From: Caldifarciminota bacterium
Lineage (GTDB): Bacteria; Hydrothermota; Hydrothermia; B15-G9; WFZT01
Reading direction: 5' to 3'
NCBI GenBank assembly: GCA_026986235.1
Contig: JALSOY010000195.1
Coordinates: 1 to 9,334, forward strand
DNA: 9,334 nt
How positions within the stretch are numbered: position 1 is the stretch's first letter; each line of letters begins with the position of its first letter. Positions 6,562 through 9,334 of the stretch are shown piece after piece. The notes under the pieces are model-generated. The model was not told where the DNA came from. It made no database searches and saw only the letters and a program-made list of their open reading frames with translations. The position numbers and the translations under genes are program-made.

Positions 6562-7603
6562 AACACTGATTATTTCAACAGGAGCCACAGGCGGCCATAT
6601 TTTTCCGGCAATAGTTGTGGCAAACTTCGCTAAAAAAACTGGTCTTCAGGTAAAAATCCTTATGTCCAGTCCACGAATAGACTTAGACCTGGATAATTTT
6701 GAAGTCCACATGATACCATCTGCGCCTGTAACTGGCAAGAGGGCTAATCTGGCAATAAATTTGTTGAAAAATTTTGCCGGAACCATTAAAAGTATGCCTA
6801 TGACGATGAGATTAAAAAATAGCGGTGTGCTCCTTGCGACCGGGGCGTTTCCGAGTGTTCCACCGGTGATTTCAGCCATTCTCTCCGGCATGAACTTCTA
6901 TCTCATGGAGCAGAATGTGGTCCCCGGCGCCGCAGTAAAAACCTTCGCAGGAAAGGCAAAAGCCGTATTTGTGTCCTTTCCCGAAACGGAGAGCTACCTT
7001 GAGGGAGCAAGGGTGATTTTTACGGGAAATCCTGTAAGGGACCTGAGATTTTATCCGGATGCAAGAAAATATGTGGGTGTTCCAGAAGGAATGAAAATCG
7101 TTCTTGTCCTTGGAGGGTCTCAGGGCGCACTCAAACTGGCAGAAACGGGTATCCAGCTTTCAAAAATCATGAAGGATGTATTCTTCTTTATCCAGTGTGG
7201 AAAGGTGAATCTGGAGTATTTTAAATCCGTGGGCCTTACAGGTGAAAATTACAAAGTTGAGCCCTTTTTCAGGGACATGGGACTCATGTACTCCCTTGCC
7301 GATGTTGTCGTATCAAGGGCAGGCGCAGGCACGATTTTTGAGGTGATGAAGTTTGGTAAACCCCTCGTTCTCGTTCCTCTTCAACTTGCCCACGGGCACC
7401 AGATCGAAAACGCAAGATCGCTCGAAAGGCGTGGGGCTGCAAAGGTCTTATTAGAAGACGACCTCACCCCCCATACGCTGAAGAATATGATCACAGAAGT
7501 CCTTTATAAGGAATCTGAAAAAATGATTCAGGCACAGAGGGAGTTTGCTCCTGAAAAACCGGAGGAGAAAATAGTTAAAACGATTCTGGAGGACGCCCAA
7601 TGA
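6554..7603 (+). CDS. murG: UDP-GlcNAc:lipid I GlcNAc transferase MurG
   Basis: Peripheral membrane GT28 glycosyltransferase that adds GlcNAc to lipid I, giving lipid II; 349 aa, slightly short but within the family range. The N-terminal domain begins with STGATGGHIFPA (8-19), the glycine loop with its catalytic-region His15. It continues with ATGAFPSVP (95-103) and MEQNVVPG (118-125), at the places of the usual GGYxSxP and HEQNxxPG motifs. GNPVRD (158-163) marks the domain linker. The UDP-GlcNAc-binding C-terminal half has GGSQGA (187-192), ADVVVSRAGAGTIFEV (249-264, with the ribose-contacting Glu263) and HGHQIENA (280-287). Two acceptor-side positions differ from consensus: Phe99 for Tyr and Met118 for His. 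The protein is divergent, but the whole motif order and the position between ftsW and murC support MurG. It overlaps ftsW by 8 bp and murC by 4 bp (ATGA). Confidence 0.95.
   Translation: MPETLIISTGATGGHIFPAIVVANFAKKTGLQVKILMSSPRIDLDLDNFEVHMIPSAPVTGKRANLAINLLKNFAGTIKSMPMTMRLKNSGVLLATGAFPSVPPVISAILSGMNFYLMEQNVVPGAAVKTFAGKAKAVFVSFPETESYLEGARVIFTGNPVRDLRFYPDARKYVGVPEGMKIVLVLGGSQGALKLAETGIQLSKIMKDVFFFIQCGKVNLEYFKSVGLTGENYKVEPFFRDMGLMYSLADVVVSRAGAGTIFEVMKFGKPLVLVPLQLAHGHQIENARSLERRGAAKVLLEDDLTPHTLKNMITEVLYKESEKMIQAQREFAPEKPEEKIVKTILEDAQ
7588..7592 (+). promoter_or_regulatory. murC ribosome binding site
   Basis: GGAGG sits 7 bases before the murC ATG at 7600, inside the last codons of murG (Leu-Glu-Asp-Ala). 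Both a good Shine-Dalgarno and an ATGA stop-start overlap are present, so murC can start independently or by re-initiation. Confidence 0.75.
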
Positions 7604-8988
7604 TCTTCAATAACGAATTCTTCAAAAAAAGATACCATAAAATACACATGGTCGGCATAGGCGGATCAGGCATGAGCGGCATTGCAGAGGTTTTACACAA
7701 CCTCGGCTTTATTATCACAGGCTCAGACATCAAAAAAACCGATGTCACTGAGAGGCTTGAAAGGCTTGGAATAAAGATATTCTACGGTCACAGACCTGAG
7801 AACATCGAAGGTGCCCGGATTGTGGTGGTCTCAACGGCAATACCTGCTACCAATCCCGAGGTAAAAGCTGCACGAGAGGCAGGAATACCCGTTATAAGAA
7901 GGGCTGAAATGCTTGCAGAACTTATGAGAATGGGATATTCCATCGCAGTCTCCGGCTCCCACGGAAAGACGACCACCACCTCTATGGTCGGAACGGTGCT
8001 CGAGAAGGCGGGTTACGACCCCACCCTGATTATCGGTGGAAGACTCAGAACTCTCGGGTCAGGAGCCAGACTCGGCCAGAACAATTTTCTCGTCGCCGAG
8101 GCAGATGAATCCGATGGATCTTTCCTCCTGCTCTTTCCCACACTTGCCGTGATCACCAACATAGACAGAGAACACCTCGATACCTACGGAGACTTCGAAA
8201 ACCTCAAGCGGGCGTTCGTGAAATTTGCAAACAGCGTCCCGTTTTACGGTGCAGCAATAGTTAACCTCGATGATCCCAACAACCAGGACATTCTTCCCGA
8301 GATCAAGAAAAGGCTTATCACATACGGTCTCAAAAGACAGGCAGACATCTACGCAAGAGATGTGGAATTGAGTGGCACAGGATCGAAATTTACCGTTTTC
8401 AAAGGAGACAGAGAGATCGCAAAGGCTGAACTCAGGATACCCGGTATCCATAATGTAAAAAACGCACTTGCCGCCTTTGCCGTTGGACTTGAGCTCGATA
8501 TCGACCCCGAAAAGATCCGGGATGCCCTGAAAGAGTTCCCCGGTGTCATGCGCAGAATGGAATTTAAAGGCAGGGTTAATGGCATAACTTTCATGGATGA
8601 CTACGGCCATCATCCTTCTGAAATCGATGCAGTACTCGAAACTCTCGGTAAGTTCTGGAAGGGACGGATCGTTGTCGTCTTTCAACCACACAGATATTCA
8701 CGGACAAAGCTACTTCATCACGAATTCGGCAAAGTCTTCCACGAGGCCGATCTCGTAATAGTTACCAGACTTTACCCCGCAGGTGAGAGTCCGATACCGG
8801 GAGTGGATGCCTCCCTCATTTACGAAGAGATAAAAAAATCGGGGCACAGATGTGTTCACCTCATCGAGGATAAAGAGGATGTTAAAAAGTTTTTGAAAGA
8901 AAATCTAAAGAGCGGAGATCTCCTCCTGACCCTCGGCGCCGGAGATGTCTGGAAAATTGGAGAAGAACTTTTAGAAGAATGGAAATAA
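7600..8988 (+). CDS. murC: UDP-MurNAc:L-alanine ligase MurC
   Basis: Cytoplasmic ligase that adds L-Ala to UDP-MurNAc, the first step of stem-peptide assembly; 462 aa, normal length. The N-terminal domain has HMVGIGGSGMSGIAE (16-30) and GSDIKKTDVT (41-50), with STAIP (78-82). The ATPase domain has SGSHGKTTTTSM (118-129), the P-loop of the MurC/Mpl type, then EADESDGSF (167-175) and NIDREHLDTYGDF (187-199). The linker has the intact IHNVKNAL (283-290). The C-terminal domain has PGVMRRME (314-321), DDYGHHPSEI (333-342), FQPHRYSRT (361-369) and LGAGD (445-449). Mpl, the muropeptide recycling ligase, shares the P-loop, but the DDYGHHPSEI and FQPHRYSR forms and the operon position point to MurC. 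No C-terminal fusion to MurB or Ddl exists: the stop is followed by a separate murB that overlaps it by 10 bp. Confidence 0.98.
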   Translation: MIFNNEFFKKRYHKIHMVGIGGSGMSGIAEVLHNLGFIITGSDIKKTDVTERLERLGIKIFYGHRPENIEGARIVVVSTAIPATNPEVKAAREAGIPVIRRAEMLAELMRMGYSIAVSGSHGKTTTTSMVGTVLEKAGYDPTLIIGGRLRTLGSGARLGQNNFLVAEADESDGSFLLLFPTLAVITNIDREHLDTYGDFENLKRAFVKFANSVPFYGAAIVNLDDPNNQDILPEIKKRLITYGLKRQADIYARDVELSGTGSKFTVFKGDREIAKAELRIPGIHNVKNALAAFAVGLELDIDPEKIRDALKEFPGVMRRMEFKGRVNGITFMDDYGHHPSEIDAVLETLGKFWKGRIVVVFQPHRYSRTKLLHHEFGKVFHEADLVIVTRLYPAGESPIPGVDASLIYEEIKKSGHRCVHLIEDKEDVKKFLKENLKSGDLLLTLGAGDVWKIGEELLEEWK

Positions 8989-9334
8989 CGCGTAACATAG
9001 ACATATCCAGACTTACCACCATGGGAGTCGGTGGAACCGTGAGCTACTTCGCAGAACCAGAGGATGGAGCAGAACTTTTAAACCTTTTAAAGTGGGCTCA
9101 GGACCGGGGGATAGAAATCTTTATCCTCGGCGGTGGCTCCGATGTCATCTTTGACGACAGAAATTTTGACATACTTGTTATCAGCATGAAAAACTTCAAC
9201 GGTCTCGAATACCTGAATTCGGAAGTTGTAGCCGGTGCAGGTGTCAATCTGAACAAACTTTTACGGGAAAACGCGACCCGCGGCCTTTCCGGCATGGAAG
9301 AGCTCTACGGCATACCGGGTACCGTTGGCGGCGC
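8979..9334 (+). CDS. murB: UDP-N-acetylenolpyruvoylglucosamine reductase MurB, N-terminal fragment
   Basis: Open frame of 118 codons running off the window end. MurB is an FAD-dependent, NADPH-using cytoplasmic enzyme that reduces UDP-GlcNAc-enolpyruvate to UDP-MurNAc, the substrate of MurC just upstream. The N-terminus reads NIDISRLTTMGVGGTVSYF (6-24), which contains the TTxxxGG motif. The FAD-binding loop ILGGGSDVIF (49-58) follows, then VVAGAGVNLNKLL (83-95) and GIPGTVGG (111-118). GGGSD replaces the more usual GGGSN. The start chosen is the ATG at 8979, which overlaps murC by 10 bp. An in-frame ATG at 9021 would cut into the TTMGVGG motif and is rejected. Only a weak AGAAGA lies directly upstream, so coupling to murC is likely. 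Type I or II cannot be decided because the C-terminal part is missing. Confidence 0.94.
   Translation, partial: MEITRNIDISRLTTMGVGGTVSYFAEPEDGAELLNLLKWAQDRGIEIFILGGGSDVIFDDRNFDILVISMKNFNGLEYLNSEVVAGAGVNLNKLLRENATRGLSGMEELYGIPGTVGG

Noticed and set aside
8059..8691. A 210-codon open frame on the - strand, opposite murC.
   Set aside because: It lies wholly inside murC, whose motifs are intact across the region. The antisense translation shows no recognisable domain and has no Shine-Dalgarno of note. It is best explained by murC codon bias.

Overview
The window is one uninterrupted piece of a bacterial division and cell-wall (dcw) cluster. Nine genes all lie on the + strand: the 3' end of ftsI, then complete murE, murF, mraY, murD, ftsW, murG and murC, and the 5' part of murB. 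There are no RNA genes, mobile elements, CRISPR arrays, promoters or terminators that I can support, and no intergenic DNA: every junction overlaps by 4 to 29 bp or, at murF/mraY, abuts exactly.

The genes form a nearly complete route to lipid II. MurB (with MurA, not in the window) supplies UDP-MurNAc. MurC, MurD, MurE and MurF add L-Ala, D-Glu, the diamino acid and D-Ala-D-Ala in the cytoplasm. MraY moves the phospho-MurNAc-pentapeptide to undecaprenyl phosphate, and MurG adds GlcNAc. FtsW (SEDS glycosyltransferase) and FtsI (class B PBP transpeptidase) use the flipped lipid II at the septum. Synthesis and division enzymes are thus made from one transcript. The promoter must lie upstream of base 1 and the operon continues past base 9334.

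Organism: the order ftsI-murE-murF-mraY-murD-ftsW-murG-murC-murB, an FtsI that ends soon after the transpeptidase domain with no PASTA tail, and a MurE with a DNPR motif (meso-diaminopimelate type) suggest a diderm-type, DAP-containing bacterium. Frequent AGA/AGG arginine and ATA isoleucine codons, a purine-rich coding strand, compact proteins rich in Lys, Glu, Arg, Ile and Val, and no gaps between genes lean towards a thermophile or a member of a deep-branching or candidate phylum. The phylum cannot be fixed from sequence alone.

I see no new biological system here. What deserves a second look is at residue level: a MurF that has lost the HNxxN signature of Mur ligases, a MurG with substitutions in its GGY and HEQN motifs, smaller deviations in MurE and MurB, and the fully overlapping gene architecture.
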